Positions 1-8,935 of a stretch of 64,000 nucleotides of DNA are shown here, in pieces; position 1 is the stretch's first letter; every line of letters begins with the position of its first letter. The stretch is taken from the NCBI RefSeq assembly GCF_036014015.1, contig NZ_CP107905.1:1798001-1862000 (forward strand). Reading direction: 5' to 3'. Under the pieces are notes generated by a model. It saw only the letters and a program-made list of their open reading frames with translations, made no database searches and had not been told where the DNA came from. Origin of the DNA: Streptomyces sp. NBC_00457 (lineage in GTDB: Bacteria; Actinomycetota; Actinomycetes; Streptomycetales; Streptomycetaceae). Made by a program: the position numbers and the translations under genes.

Positions 1-59
1 TCGCCCGCGCGGTGGTCGCCGCCGGGGCGTTCCCCGAGGATCTGTTCGGCAAGGGCTGA
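1..59 (+). CDS. 3' end of an unidentified upstream gene (partial)
   Basis: Only the last 18 codons lie in the window, read in frame from base 3 to a TGA at 57-59; the visible C-terminus ends in PEDLFGKG. No RBS or start falls in the window. The fragment is too short to name a family. It is included because the frame stays open to the window edge and the codon bias fits its neighbours. Confidence 0.5.
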   Translation, partial: ARAVVAAGAFPEDLFGKG

Positions 60-141
60 GCCGGCCGCCGGGCATGGCGTGACCTGGGCGAGGTACTCGG
101 TCCTTCCCGGCCACCGGGGCCGGAAGAGAAAGGGGATGCCC

Positions 142-273
142 ATGCTCCGTGCGATTGCTGACGTGTTGCGACAGATCGGTGGGGCCATCGCCACCGTGGT
201 GACGCTGCCCTTCCGTGCGCTGGCCCGGCTGCTGGGCGGCGCCTCGGGCGGCGCGCGGCGACGCAGGGTCTGA
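142..273 (+). CDS. LPFR-motif small protein (43 aa)
   Basis: A 43-residue basic protein with an amphipathic or weakly hydrophobic N-terminal helix, the motif [13 protein letters not shown], and an Arg-rich C-terminus (GARRRRV). Short LPFR-motif proteins of unknown role recur in Streptomyces; I recognise the motif, not a function. I prefer the ATG at 142 because the purine-rich GAAAGGGG at 128-135 is about 6 nt upstream; the ATG at 136 sits too close to it. It lies between an unknown gene and tex on the same strand. The pattern of a hydrophobic helix plus an Arg tail would suit peripheral membrane contact, but this is inference. Confidence 0.6.
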   Translation: MLRAIADVLRQIGGAIATVVTLPFRALARLLGGASGGARRRRV

Positions 274-394
274 TTTCGCCCGCTTCGGGCCTGGCGCCCA
301 CTTCGACAGGGCCGGGGTGCCGACCCGATCCCCGATTGTCGGTGTCACCTGCCACAATTGCCGCGCAACCTCAGTGAGAAGGCGGTACGGGATC

Positions 395-2773
395 GTGACG
401 ACACCCGGGTCCATCGAAGCAGGGTCCATCGAAGGCAGGATCGCCGAGGAGCTCGGCGTACGGGAGCGGCAGGTCAAGGCTGCCGTGGAGTTGCTCGACG
501 GCGGTTCGACGGTGCCCTTCATCGCCCGCTACCGCAAGGAAGCGACCGAGATGCTCGACGATGCGCAGCTGCGCACGCTCGAGGAGCGGCTGCGCTATCT
601 GCGGGAGCTGGAGGAGCGGCGGGCGGCGATCCTCGACTCCGTGCGCGAGCAGGGCAAGCTCACCGACGAGTTGGAGGCGCGGATCCGCGGCGCCGAGACC
701 AAGGCGCGGCTCGAGGACATCTACCTGCCGTACAAGCCGAAGCGGCGGACCAAGGCGCAGATCGCGCGTGAGGCCGGGCTGGAGCCGCTCGCGGAGGGCC
801 TGCTCGGCGATCCGACGATCGAGCCGCTGGCCGCCGCGGCGGCGTTCGTCGACGCGGACAAGGGAGTCGCCGATCCGCAGGCCGCCCTGGACGGCGCGCG
901 GGCGATCCTCACCGAGCGGTTCTCGGAGGATGCCGACCTGATCGGCGAGCTGCGCGAGCGCATGTGGGCGCGCGGGCGGCTGGCCGCCAAGGTGCGCGAG
1001 GGCAAGGAGGAGGCCGGCGCCAAGTTCTCCGACTACTTCGACTTCGCCGAGCCGTTCACCGCACTGCCCTCGCACCGGATCCTCGCCATGCTGCGCGGCG
1101 AGAAGGAGGAGGTCCTCGACCTCGTCCTGGAGCCGGAGGAGCCCACAGACGGGCCGTCGTCTTACGAGGGGATGATCGCCGCGAAGTTCGGCGTCACCGA
1201 TCGCGGCCGTCCCGGCGACAAATGGCTCACGGACACGGTCCGCTGGGCCTGGCGCACCCGCATCCTCGTCCACCTCGGCCTCGACCTGCGCCTTCGGCTG
1301 CGTACGGCCGCCGAAGACGAGGCGGTCAACGTGTTCGCCGCCAACCTGCGCGACCTGCTGCTCGCCGCCCCGGCCGGCACACGCGCGACGCTGGGACTGG
1401 ACCCGGGCTTCCGTACGGGTGTGAAGGTCGCCGTCGTCGACGCGACGGGCAAGGTCGTGGCGACCGACGTGATCCACCCGCACGTGCCGGCGAACCGGTG
1501 GGACGAGGCGATCGCCAAGCTGGCACGGCTGGCGAAGGAGCACGCGGTCGAGCTGATCGCGATCGGCAACGGCACGGCGTCCCGGGAGACCGACAAGCTC
1601 GCCGGTGAACTCATCACCAAGCACCCGGAGTTGAAGCTCACCAAGGTGATGGTGTCCGAGGCGGGCGCCTCCGTGTACTCGGCCTCCGCCTTCGCCTCGC
1701 AGGAGCTGCCGGACATGGACGTGTCGCTGCGCGGTGCGGTGTCCATCGCGCGTCGGCTCCAGGACCCGCTGGCCGAGCTGGTGAAGATCGACCCGAAGTC
1801 GATCGGTGTCGGCCAGTACCAGCACGACCTGTCCGAGGTGAAACTGTCGCGCTCGCTGGACGCGGTGGTCGAGGACTGTGTGAACGGCGTCGGGGTCGAC
1901 GTCAACACGGCCTCCGCACCCCTCCTCGCGCGCGTGTCCGGCATCTCCTCCGGGCTCGCCGAGAACATCGTGTCGCACCGTGACGCCAACGGCCCGTTCA
2001 AGTCGAGGTCCGAGCTGAAGGGCGTGGCACGGCTCGGCCCGAAGGCCTACGAGCAGTGCGCGGGCTTCCTGCGGATCCGGGGCGGCCACGACCCGCTGGA
2101 CGCGTCGAGCGTTCACCCCGAGGCCTATCCCGTCGTACGGCGGATGGTGCAGACGTCCGGCCAGGAGGTCGCCTCGCTCGTCGGCAACACGGCTGTGCTG
2201 CGGTCGCTGAAGCCGCAGGAGTTCGTCGACGAGACGTTCGGTCTGCCGACCGTCACCGACATCCTCAAAGAGCTGGAGAAGCCGGGCCGCGACCCGCGGC
2301 CCGCGTTCAAGACCGCCACGTTCAAGGAGGGCGTCGAGAAGATCTCCGACCTGTCCTCCGGGATGGTTCTCGAAGGGGTCGTGACGAACGTGGCGGCCTT
2401 CGGGGCGTTCGTCGACGTCGGTGTGCACCAGGACGGGCTGGTGCATGTGTCCGCGATGTCGAAGACGTTCGTCAAGGATCCGCGGGATGTGGTCAAGCCC
2501 GGCGACATCGTCAAGGTGAAGGTCCTGGACATCGACATCCCGCGCAAGCGGATCTCCCTGACCCTGCGGCTGGACGACGAGAGCGCTGCGCAGGGCGGCG
2601 GACAGGGCGAGGGCGGCGAGCGGCGACAGCGGGGTGGGCGTCCTCCGCAGCAGCGGCAGGGCCGGGGCGGCGGCGGTGGCGGCTCGCGTCAGGCGCCCGC
2701 GCCGGGCAACAGTGCGATGGCCGATGCTCTTCGCCGGGCCGGGCTGGTCGATCGCAAGGATGGGCGGCGTTGA
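395..2773 (+). CDS. tex: Tex family RNA-binding protein / transcription accessory factor
   Basis: A 792-residue cytoplasmic protein of normal Tex length. Visible modules are the N-terminal helical Tex region (about 10-200), a YqgF/RNase H-like domain opening with [10 protein letters not shown] (about 331-460), a helix-hairpin-helix pair (about 500-565, [17 protein letters not shown]), and an S1 RNA-binding domain (about 655-725, [16 protein letters not shown]). A Gly/Arg/Gln-rich disordered tail (about 730-792) follows. I chose the GTG at 395, behind GAGAAGGCGG at 376-385; the longer open frame from 215 has no family similarity before this point. Tex binds nucleic acid and has been tied to transcription and toxin expression in other bacteria. 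The RG-rich tail is an extension that could add RNA affinity (inference). Confidence 0.95.
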   Translation: MTTPGSIEAGSIEGRIAEELGVRERQVKAAVELLDGGSTVPFIARYRKEATEMLDDAQLRTLEERLRYLRELEERRAAILDSVREQGKLTDELEARIRGAETKARLEDIYLPYKPKRRTKAQIAREAGLEPLAEGLLGDPTIEPLAAAAAFVDADKGVADPQAALDGARAILTERFSEDADLIGELRERMWARGRLAAKVREGKEEAGAKFSDYFDFAEPFTALPSHRILAMLRGEKEEVLDLVLEPEEPTDGPSSYEGMIAAKFGVTDRGRPGDKWLTDTVRWAWRTRILVHLGLDLRLRLRTAAEDEAVNVFAANLRDLLLAAPAGTRATLGLDPGFRTGVKVAVVDATGKVVATDVIHPHVPANRWDEAIAKLARLAKEHAVELIAIGNGTASRETDKLAGELITKHPELKLTKVMVSEAGASVYSASAFASQELPDMDVSLRGAVSIARRLQDPLAELVKIDPKSIGVGQYQHDLSEVKLSRSLDAVVEDCVNGVGVDVNTASAPLLARVSGISSGLAENIVSHRDANGPFKSRSELKGVARLGPKAYEQCAGFLRIRGGHDPLDASSVHPEAYPVVRRMVQTSGQEVASLVGNTAVLRSLKPQEFVDETFGLPTVTDILKELEKPGRDPRPAFKTATFKEGVEKISDLSSGMVLEGVVTNVAAFGAFVDVGVHQDGLVHVSAMSKTFVKDPRDVVKPGDIVKVKVLDIDIPRKRISLTLRLDDESAAQGGGQGEGGERRQRGGRPPQQRQGRGGGGGGSRQAPAPGNSAMADALRRAGLVDRKDGRR

Positions 2774-2800
2774 GTTGAGCGTCTGAAGGTCGTGGGGAGC

Positions 2801-2853
2801 TGCGGGTCCGTTGTGGCTGGTCGCGCAGTTCCCCGCGCCCCTGGCGGGGCGCG
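2801..2853 (+). repeat. Streptomyces intergenic repeat, copy 1 (with hairpin)
   Basis: Just after tex: a GTTGTGGCTGGTCGCGCAGTT-like core followed by the perfect hairpin GCGCCCC-TGGC-GGGGCGC (2835-2852). Four more copies occur in this window (3444, 28127, 48547, 53305). The hairpin probably acts as a factor-independent terminator for tex. Confidence 0.8.
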
Positions 2854-2883
2854 TGCACAGCCGTACGGATTTACAGTGACGGC

Positions 2884-3450
2884 ATGACCGCTTCGCATGT
2901 CTTCACCTGGGAAGTTTTCGAGAGCCGGGGGTTCGAGACCGCCTGGGTCGACTTCGACGGTGACGCGCTGCGGGCGCGTGGGCGTGCCTTCGGGACTACG
3001 CCGGGGCCGTACTGGATCGCGTACGAGCTCGACACCGCCGACGGCTTCGTGACCCGGCGGCTGCGGGTCACGGCTGAGACCCACTCCGGCACACAGGACC
3101 TTGACCTGCGGCATGACGGTGAGGGGCGGTGGACCGCGGACGGCGAGCGGTTGCCCGGTATCGACGGTGCCCTCGACTGCGACCTCGGCCTGTGCCCGCT
3201 GACCAACAGCATGCCGGTACTGCGGCACGGGCTCCATCGCACGCCGGGTGAGGAGGACTTCCTCATGGCCTGGGTCTCGGTGCCGGACCTGACCGTCCAG
3301 CCGTCACCGCAGCGGTACACCCACCTAGACCGCGGACGCGTCCGCTTCACCTCGGGCGACTTCCGCAGCGACCTCGTCTTCGACGCGGACGGCTTCGTCG
3401 TCGACTATCCGGGGCTGGCCACACGACTGGCCGCTCCGGCAACGCCCTAA
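2884..3450 (+). CDS. Putative glycolipid-binding family protein
   Basis: A 188-residue soluble protein resembling the putative glycolipid-binding family (PF06475, former DUF1089). Typical features are the early WEVFESRGFETAWVDF stretch, alternating beta-strands (RRLRVTAETHSG, DLDLRHDGEGRWTADG) and a central conserved D-C-D-L-G-L-CPLTNSMP region. There is no signal peptide or membrane segment. No Shine-Dalgarno precedes the ATG; TACAGT (TAnnnT) at 2872-2877 ends 6 nt before it, so the mRNA may be leaderless. Its stop codon lies within the hairpin of repeat copy 2. Function in vivo is unknown; the family name comes from structural work on a homologue. Confidence 0.8.
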   Translation: MTASHVFTWEVFESRGFETAWVDFDGDALRARGRAFGTTPGPYWIAYELDTADGFVTRRLRVTAETHSGTQDLDLRHDGEGRWTADGERLPGIDGALDCDLGLCPLTNSMPVLRHGLHRTPGEEDFLMAWVSVPDLTVQPSPQRYTHLDRGRVRFTSGDFRSDLVFDADGFVVDYPGLATRLAAPATP

Positions 3451-3491
3451 GGGGCGCGGGGAACTGCGCGACCAGCCACAACGGCGCCGCA
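3444..3491 (-). repeat. Streptomyces intergenic repeat, copy 2
   Basis: Inverted relative to copy 1: CGCCCTAAGGGGCG hairpin, then GGGGAACTGCGCGACCAGCC at 3456-3475. It separates two convergent genes (ends at 3450 and 3501) and includes the stop codon of the first. It probably serves as a bidirectional terminator. Confidence 0.8.
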
Positions 3492-3500
3492 GCGGAGCGA

Positions 3501-5138
3501 TTAGCGTTCGGTCACCTTGCCGTCCGCCACCTCCACCCGGCGCGTCACATGAACCGCCTCCAGCATGCGCCGGTCATGGGTGACCAGGAGCAGCGTGCCC
3601 TCGTACGAATCCAGGGCCGACTCGAGTTGCTCGATGGCCGGCAGGTCGAGGTGGTTGGTCGGCTCGTCCAAGACCAGGAGGTTGACGCCCCGCCCCTGGA
3701 GCAGGGCGAGCGCCGCTCTGGTCCGCTCACCCGGTGACAGCGTGGCCGCCGCGCGCAATACGTGGTCCGACTTCAGGCCGAACTTGGCGAGCAGCGTCCG
3801 CACTTCGGCCGGTTCCGTGTCGGGGACGGCCGCGCCGAAGGCGTCCAGCAGGGACTCCGGGCCGTGGAACACCTTGCGGGCCTGGTCGACCTCGCCGACG
3901 AGGACGCCGGAGCCGAGGGAGGCCTGCCCCGCGTCCACGGGGACCCGGCCGAGCAGGGCGCCGAGCAGGGTCGACTTGCCCGCGCCGTTCGCGCCCGTCA
4001 CGGCCACCCGGTCCGCCCAGTCGATCTGCAGGGACACCGGGCCGAGGACGAAGTCACCGCGCCGCACTTCGGCGTCGCGCAGGGTGGCGACGACGGCGCC
4101 GGAGCGCGGGGCCGCCGCGATCTCCATCCGCAGTTCCCACTCCTTGCGCGGCTCCTCGACGACATCGAGGCGTTCGATCATGCGCTGCGTCTGGCGGGCC
4201 TTCGCGGCCTGCTTCTCGCTGGCCTCGCTGCGGAACTTGCGGCCGATCTTGTCGTTGTCGCTGGCCTTGCGGCGCGCGTTCTTCACGCCCTTGTCCATCC
4301 AGGTGCGCTGCATCTGTGCCCGGTCCTGGAGGGCCGCCTTCTTGTCGGCGTACTCCTCGTAGCCCTCGCGGGCGTGCCGCCGGGCCGTCTCGCGTTCCTC
4401 CAGGTAGGCCTCGTAGCCGCCGCCGTAGAGATTGATCTGTCCCTGTACGAGGTCGAGTTCGAGGACCTTGGTGACGGTGCGGGCGAGGAACTCGCGGTCG
4501 TGGCTGACGACGACCGTGCCGGCCCGCAGGCCGCTCACAAAGCGTTCGAGGCGTTCCAGGCCGTCCAGGTCGAGGTCGTTGGTCGGCTCGTCGAGCAGGA
4601 ACACGTCGTAGCGGGAGAGCAGGAGGGAGGCAAGGCCCGCACGGGCTGCCTGGCCGCCGGAGAGGGACGTCATCGCCTGGTCGAGGTCGACTGCCAGGCC
4701 CAGTGAGTCGGTGACCTCCTCGGCCCGTTCGTCCAGGTCGGCGCCGCCGAGGTCGAGCCAGCGCTCCAGGCTCGTCGCGTACGCGTCGTCGGCGCCCGGT
4801 GCTCCGTCGACGAGCGCCTGGGTGGCCTCGTCCATCGTGCGCTGGGCCTCGGCCACGCCGGTGCGGCGGGCCAGGAACCCCCGCACGGTCTCGCCCGGGC
4901 GGCGCTCCGGTTCCTGCGGCAGGTGGCCGATCGTCGCCGTGGGCGGCGAGAGGCGCAGCTCGCCCTCCTCCGGCGCGGTGAGTCCGGCGAGGATCCGCAG
5001 CAGCGTGGACTTGCCGGCGCCGTTGGCCCCGACCAGGCCGATCACATCGCCGGGCGCGACGACGAGGTCGAGCCCGGTGAACAGCGCGCGGTCGCCGTGG
5101 CCGGCGGCGAGGTTCTTGGCGACGAGGATGGCAGTCAT
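3501..5138 (-). CDS. ABC-F family ATP-binding protein
   Basis: A 545-residue tandem-ATPase protein with no membrane segments, so an ABC-F (ribosome-associated) protein and not a transporter. Both halves show Walker A GANGAGKST (about 37-45 and again near 385). The signatures are LSGGQ in domain 1 and the divergent LSPGE in domain 2; Walker B/D-loops read LLDEPTNDLDLD and VLDEPTNHLDL. The charged inter-domain linker (about 245-330, many K/R/E) is where ABC-F proteins contact the P-site tRNA. The ATG at 5138 begins MTAILVAKN. It converges on the glycolipid-binding gene across a repeat. The exact subtype (translation factor or antibiotic resistance) cannot be decided by eye. Confidence 0.9.
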   Translation of the reverse strand: MTAILVAKNLAAGHGDRALFTGLDLVVAPGDVIGLVGANGAGKSTLLRILAGLTAPEEGELRLSPPTATIGHLPQEPERRPGETVRGFLARRTGVAEAQRTMDEATQALVDGAPGADDAYATSLERWLDLGGADLDERAEEVTDSLGLAVDLDQAMTSLSGGQAARAGLASLLLSRYDVFLLDEPTNDLDLDGLERLERFVSGLRAGTVVVSHDREFLARTVTKVLELDLVQGQINLYGGGYEAYLEERETARRHAREGYEEYADKKAALQDRAQMQRTWMDKGVKNARRKASDNDKIGRKFRSEASEKQAAKARQTQRMIERLDVVEEPRKEWELRMEIAAAPRSGAVVATLRDAEVRRGDFVLGPVSLQIDWADRVAVTGANGAGKSTLLGALLGRVPVDAGQASLGSGVLVGEVDQARKVFHGPESLLDAFGAAVPDTEPAEVRTLLAKFGLKSDHVLRAAATLSPGERTRAALALLQGRGVNLLVLDEPTNHLDLPAIEQLESALDSYEGTLLLVTHDRRMLEAVHVTRRVEVADGKVTER

Positions 5139-5184
5139 CAGACCGTAGATCCTAGTGGCCCCACGGAGTCCATCGCGCCCGGAA

Positions 5185-6207
5185 TCATCCGTGCGCCATC
5201 GCCTCCACCAGCACGCTTCCCGATGTTCGCGCCACCACGAAGGACTCCCCCTTCACCGCCTTGGCGTCCAGGGCGATGCGATGCCGGCCGGGTTCCAGGA
5301 TCCCGTCGAAGACCTCGTGGGCGTGGGTGCGGTAGAGACGGTCGAGGCGGTACGCGGTGAGCTGGACCCGGCAGGGCGAGGTGACCTCGATGCCCGCTTC
5401 GCCGTCGGCGGCGACCAGCCGGGTCAGCCGGCGCCGGTCGGCGGGGCTGCGGTCCAGGGCGTGTTCGATCTGGGCGACGAGCAGCGGGACGATCGGCGCG
5501 AGTCCGTCGACGTAGGCGACCTCGACACCGGCGCGGTCGAAGGCGGCGCGTACGGCGGCACGTTCCTCCTGGGTGACGGCGCGGCCGAAGGCGACGGCGC
5601 CGTAGCCGCGCAGTTCGTCGGCGGGGACGTCGGCCGCGTCGCGGGTGATGTCGGCGCCGATGCCGATGGTGCGCAGTGCGGCGGCGAGCTTGGCCAGCAG
5701 GGCGACGCGGGCGCCGATGAGCAGGACGCGGCGGCGGGCGCTGCCGGAGCCGTCCAGCAGGGAGGTGAGCGCCGTCCGGTACTCGGCACCGCGGAAGCGG
5801 AACGGCCCTATGCCGTGGTAGCCGTTGAGTGTCAGGTCGGCGTAATCGTCGGTCTGCCAGGCGAAGTCGCGCCAGAGGTAGTCGTCGCCTTCCTGCTCGA
5901 TGACCGCGGTGACCGCCCCGCACCCCAGCTCCTCGCATTCGGGACAGCCGTAGATGACGTACCGGCCACCGGGCAGGGGTGCGTCGATCTCCAGCAGCAG
6001 GCTGCGGACCTGGGCGGTGAAGATCGCGGGTGGGACGTCCGAGGCGAGTGGGGAGACGGCGTCGAGGTCGGAGAGCTGGAAGAGCAGCGGACGGTCGTTC
6101 ACGATGAAGTCCACGAAATCCCGGTGTACTTGGTAGTCACCGTTGGCGCGGACTCCACCGGCACGTATCGCCGGTGCCAGGCCGAAGGTCGCGTACTCGG
6201 CAGACAT
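5185..6207 (-). CDS. Conserved hypothetical protein with Cys cluster
   Basis: A 340-residue soluble protein that I do not assign to a named family. The middle of its N-terminal half has a cysteine cluster (IYGCPECEELGCGAV, about 96-111) that could bind a metal or form disulphides. A later stretch (RRRVLLIGARVALLAKLAAALRTIGIGADI) looks like a Rossmann-type or response-regulator-like nucleotide fold. I use the ATG at 6207 because GGGGAT lies about 9 nt upstream and the much longer open frame upstream has no protein-like composition. It is divergent from the D-amino-acid oxidase-like gene with only 66 bp between them, so the promoters probably overlap. Confidence 0.7.
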   Translation of the reverse strand: MSAEYATFGLAPAIRAGGVRANGDYQVHRDFVDFIVNDRPLLFQLSDLDAVSPLASDVPPAIFTAQVRSLLLEIDAPLPGGRYVIYGCPECEELGCGAVTAVIEQEGDDYLWRDFAWQTDDYADLTLNGYHGIGPFRFRGAEYRTALTSLLDGSGSARRRVLLIGARVALLAKLAAALRTIGIGADITRDAADVPADELRGYGAVAFGRAVTQEERAAVRAAFDRAGVEVAYVDGLAPIVPLLVAQIEHALDRSPADRRRLTRLVAADGEAGIEVTSPCRVQLTAYRLDRLYRTHAHEVFDGILEPGRHRIALDAKAVKGESFVVARTSGSVLVEAMAHG

Positions 6208-6273
6208 GCTGTGAGTATCCCCAGTAAGAACGCTCTCTGAGCACGGCATGACACATTCCGCTACCGTCCCCGG

Positions 6274-7224
6274 ATGAGCAGCGAACCGAACGACGAGATC
6301 ATCGTGGTCGGCGGCGGGGTCATCGGGCTGACCACGGCCGTCGTCCTCGCCGAGCGGGGCCGCCGGGTGCGGGTGTGGACGCGGGATCCCGTGGAGCGGA
6401 CCACCTCGGCGGTCGCGGGCGCGCTGTGGTGGCCGTACCGGATCGAGCCGGTCGCGCAGGCACGCAGGTGGGCGCTGCGGTCGCTCGATGTGTACGAGGA
6501 GTTGGCGGGACGGCCCGAGGTGACCGGCGTACGCATGGTCGAAGGGGTATTGGGTGAGGCCGGTCCGGACGATGCCTGGGCCGCCGAGCGGCTGCCGGGG
6601 CTGCGTCCGGCGACCGCCGAGGAGTACCCGGGCACGGGGTTGTGGGCGCGGTTGCCGCTGATCGACATGGCGCTCCATCTGCCGTGGCTGCGCGAGCGGT
6701 TCCTCGGGGCGGGCGGGGCGATCGAGGTGCGTACGGTGTCCGGCTTCGCGGAGGTCGACGCACCCGTCGTGGTCAACTGCACCGGGCTGGGGGCGCGGGA
6801 GCTGGTGCCGGACGCCTCCGTACGGCCCGTGCGCGGGCAGTTGGTCGTCGTGGAGAACCCCGGGATCCGGACCTGGCTCGTCTCCACCGACGCCGCCGGG
6901 GCCATGGCGTACTTCTTTCCGCAGCCCGGTCGGTTGCTGCTGGGCGGCACGGCGGACGAGGACGACTTCTCGGCCGAGCCGGATCCGGCGGTGGCGGAGG
7001 CGATCGTACGACGGTGTGCGGCGCTGCGGCCGGAGATCGCCGGGGCGCGGGTGCTGGACCATCGGGTCGGGCTGAGGCCCGCCCGGGACACGGTCCGGCT
7101 GGAGCGCGAACCGCTCCCGGACGGGCGGCTGTTGGTGCACAACTACGGCCATGGCGGCGCGGGCATCACCGTGGCGTGGGGCTGCGCGGAGGATGCGGCC
7201 GGGGCCGTGGACGAGCGGCCGTGA
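6274..7224 (+). CDS. D-amino-acid oxidase family FAD enzyme
   Basis: A 316-residue flavoenzyme. The N-terminus carries the Rossmann FAD-binding motif VVGGGVIGL (about 8-16) followed by VVLAERGRRVRV. The signature ALWWPYRIEP (about 51-60) is typical of D-amino-acid/D-aspartate oxidases, as is the C-terminal HNYGHGGAGITVAWG (about 289-303) that contacts FAD. It would oxidatively deaminate D-amino acids to keto acids, ammonia and H2O2; substrate preference is unclear. There is no clear Shine-Dalgarno; TACCGT at 6262-6267 sits 6 nt before the ATG, so translation may be leaderless. No signal peptide, so probably cytosolic. Confidence 0.85.
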   Translation: MSSEPNDEIIVVGGGVIGLTTAVVLAERGRRVRVWTRDPVERTTSAVAGALWWPYRIEPVAQARRWALRSLDVYEELAGRPEVTGVRMVEGVLGEAGPDDAWAAERLPGLRPATAEEYPGTGLWARLPLIDMALHLPWLRERFLGAGGAIEVRTVSGFAEVDAPVVVNCTGLGARELVPDASVRPVRGQLVVVENPGIRTWLVSTDAAGAMAYFFPQPGRLLLGGTADEDDFSAEPDPAVAEAIVRRCAALRPEIAGARVLDHRVGLRPARDTVRLEREPLPDGRLLVHNYGHGGAGITVAWGCAEDAAGAVDERP

Positions 7225-7361
7225 CCCGCTCCTCGGCCGTGCCCCGCGATGTGGTGCGAGAGATCAAGCACACCGCGTCCGGTTCAAGGCCCGTGGCGAT
7301 CTCCGTCGAGGCGGCAGCCGGCGTAGCCACCCTCTCCGGCCTGCGGATTCCGGCGCCTTGA
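7221..7361 (+). pseudogene. Possible BON-domain gene remnant (46 codons)
   Basis: An open frame begins with GTG overlapping the preceding TGA by 4 nt (GTGA) and runs to a TGA at 7359-7361. Its product contains [27 protein letters not shown] sequence followed by GVATLSG. This resembles half of a BON domain (VxVxxGVVTLSG), often found at the end of CBS-domain proteins in Streptomyces. It stops before a full domain is made, so it is either a decayed fragment or a chance ORF; confidence is low. Confidence 0.3.
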
Positions 7362-7365
7362 TCCC

Positions 7366-8271
7366 CTACACCACCTGGCGGGACGCCACCCGCTCCCGCC
7401 CCGCCCGTGGGCTCGCGCCGTGTACGACGGCGACCGCCGAGAGGGCGACCGCCAGGCCGACGGCGGTCTGCGCGGTGAACGGCTCGCCGAACATGGCGGC
7501 GCCCCAGACGGCCGTGACGGGGGCCATGAGGAACATCAGCGTGTTGACCTGGGTCACGCCCGAGCGCTGCAGCACCAGCCAGTACAGCCCGTAGCCGCCG
7601 AACGTCGAGAGCGTCACGAGCCACACGGTGGCCAGCCAGAACGCCGGGGCGGAGGAGGGGGCGGCGGCCCCGGCCGCGAAGGCGGCGACCGTGAAGACGA
7701 GTGCGCTGGTGGTGCAGTGGACGGTCATCGACACCAGGGGCGTCACCTGTGTCCGGGAGCGCTCTTCGAGGAAGGTGGCCGCCACCAGCGAGAGCATCCC
7801 GGCGAACGGGACGAGATAGACCCACCAGGCGACGGCGGTGGCCGCCGAGGCGTCGGCCGTGGTGACGACGGCGACACCGGCGAGGCCCAGGCACAGGCCG
7901 AGCCACTGCCGCGCCGAGACGTACTGGCGCAGCAACGGCCCGGCGAGCGCGCCCGCGACGAGGGGCTGGGTGCCGTCGATCAGGGCGGTCGTGCCGCTGG
8001 AGACGCCGAGCTGGATGGCGTAGTAGACGGTGAGCAGATAGCCGCTCTGGGAGAGCAGCCCGATCGCGATCTGCCGTGCGATGTCACGCGCGGTCAGTCC
8101 CTGCCATGACGCCCGCCCGCGCCCGATCGCGACCGCGATGAGGATGACGGCAAGCGGCAGAAACCGCCACATCAGGAGCGTCACCGCGCCCGCGTGCTCC
8201 GTGCCCAGCTTGGCGCCGACGAACCCCGAGCTCCAGCAGAGCACGAAGGCGGCCGACAGCAAGATGTTCAT
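7366..8271 (-). CDS. EamA/DMT-family exporter
   Basis: A membrane protein of about 301 residues with roughly ten hydrophobic helices in two homologous halves, as in drug/metabolite (EamA) exporters. The N-terminus NILLSAAFVLCWSSGFVGAKLG carries the usual first-helix W-S-S-x-F motif, and the second repeat ends WGAAMFGEPFTA. I start at the internal ATG 8271, with GAGTGGTGG just before it; the ATG at 8292 has no RBS and abuts an operator. It is divergent from a TetR gene with two operator-like palindromes between them, so it is the probable target of that repressor. The exported compound is unknown. Confidence 0.88.
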   Translation of the reverse strand: MNILLSAAFVLCWSSGFVGAKLGTEHAGAVTLLMWRFLPLAVILIAVAIGRGRASWQGLTARDIARQIAIGLLSQSGYLLTVYYAIQLGVSSGTTALIDGTQPLVAGALAGPLLRQYVSARQWLGLCLGLAGVAVVTTADASAATAVAWWVYLVPFAGMLSLVAATFLEERSRTQVTPLVSMTVHCTTSALVFTVAAFAAGAAAPSSAPAFWLATVWLVTLSTFGGYGLYWLVLQRSGVTQVNTLMFLMAPVTAVWGAAMFGEPFTAQTAVGLAVALSAVAVVHGASPRAGRERVASRQVV

Positions 8272-8298
8272 GGTCCACCACTCACCACTCATCGCCCG

Positions 8299-8348
8299 AC
8301 TATACAGATCGGTCTACCTACTCAGACCACTATACAGATCGGTATAGT
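8299..8348. promoter_or_regulatory. Paired TetR operator between eamA-like and tetR
   Basis: Two 20-bp sites in direct orientation with 30-bp spacing. Site 2 (8329-8348) is a perfect inverted repeat ACTATAC-AGATCG-GTATAGT. Site 1 (8299-8318) repeats the left arm and centre exactly, with a degenerate right arm (GTCTAC). They lie between the divergent start codons, and site 2 ends 8 nt before the tetR ATG, fitting autorepression plus exporter control. Confidence 0.75.
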
Positions 8349-8356
8349 CAGGTGCC

Positions 8357-8935
8357 ATGAGTACCAGGCGGATCACGATGACCCCCGGCGCGCACCGCGT
8401 TCTCGCGGCGGCGTCCCGGCTGTTCTACGAGCGCGGTATCCACGCGGTCGGGGTGGACCTGATCGCCGCCGAGGCCGGAGTGACGAAGAAGACGCTCTAC
8501 GACCGGTTCGGGTCCAAGGACCAGATCGTCGTCGAGTACCTCGCCGACCGCGACGAGCGCTGGCGGCGCTTCGTCGCGGAACGGCTGGATCGCGTGGAGC
8601 CGGGATCCGTCGACCGCGTGCTCGCGGTGTTCGACGCGTCCCGGTCCTGGATGACCGAGAGCAGCCCGAAGGGGTGCAGCATGGTCAACGCCCACGCCGA
8701 GATCAGCGATCCCGCCCACCCGGCCTACGCGATCATCACCGGGCAGAAGCAATGGATGCTGGAGCTCTTCACCGATCTGGTCGGGGAAGTCGCGCCCGGC
8801 CGGGCCGACCAGCTGGCCCCCGCGCTGATGCTGCTGCACGAGGGCGCGCTGGTCGCCCACGGCCTGCGCATCTTCCCCGACCCGATCGGCCGTGCCCGCG
8901 ACGAGGCGGGCGAACTCCTCGGCGCTCAGCGGTAG
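8357..8935 (+). CDS. TetR/AcrR-family repressor
   Basis: A 192-residue regulator. The N-terminal helix-turn-helix is clear (about 10-57: AASRLFYERGIHAVGVDLIAAEAGVTKK then TLYDRFGSKDQIV). The rest is the helical ligand-binding and dimer domain. It is divergent from an EamA exporter, with a perfect operator palindrome just 5' of its ATG, so a ligand-released repressor of the exporter is the simplest model. The ligand is unknown. Its 3' end overlaps the convergent BCCT transporter gene by 10 nt, so strong readthrough of either would be antisense to the other. Confidence 0.92.
   Translation: MSTRRITMTPGAHRVLAAASRLFYERGIHAVGVDLIAAEAGVTKKTLYDRFGSKDQIVVEYLADRDERWRRFVAERLDRVEPGSVDRVLAVFDASRSWMTESSPKGCSMVNAHAEISDPAHPAYAIITGQKQWMLELFTDLVGEVAPGRADQLAPALMLLHEGALVAHGLRIFPDPIGRARDEAGELLGAQR

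Noticed and set aside
371..2446. 691-aa open frame on the minus strand opposite tex
   Set aside because: Composition is a mirror of the real gene (His/Arg/Gly-rich), no domain, no RBS; high GC keeps antisense frames open.
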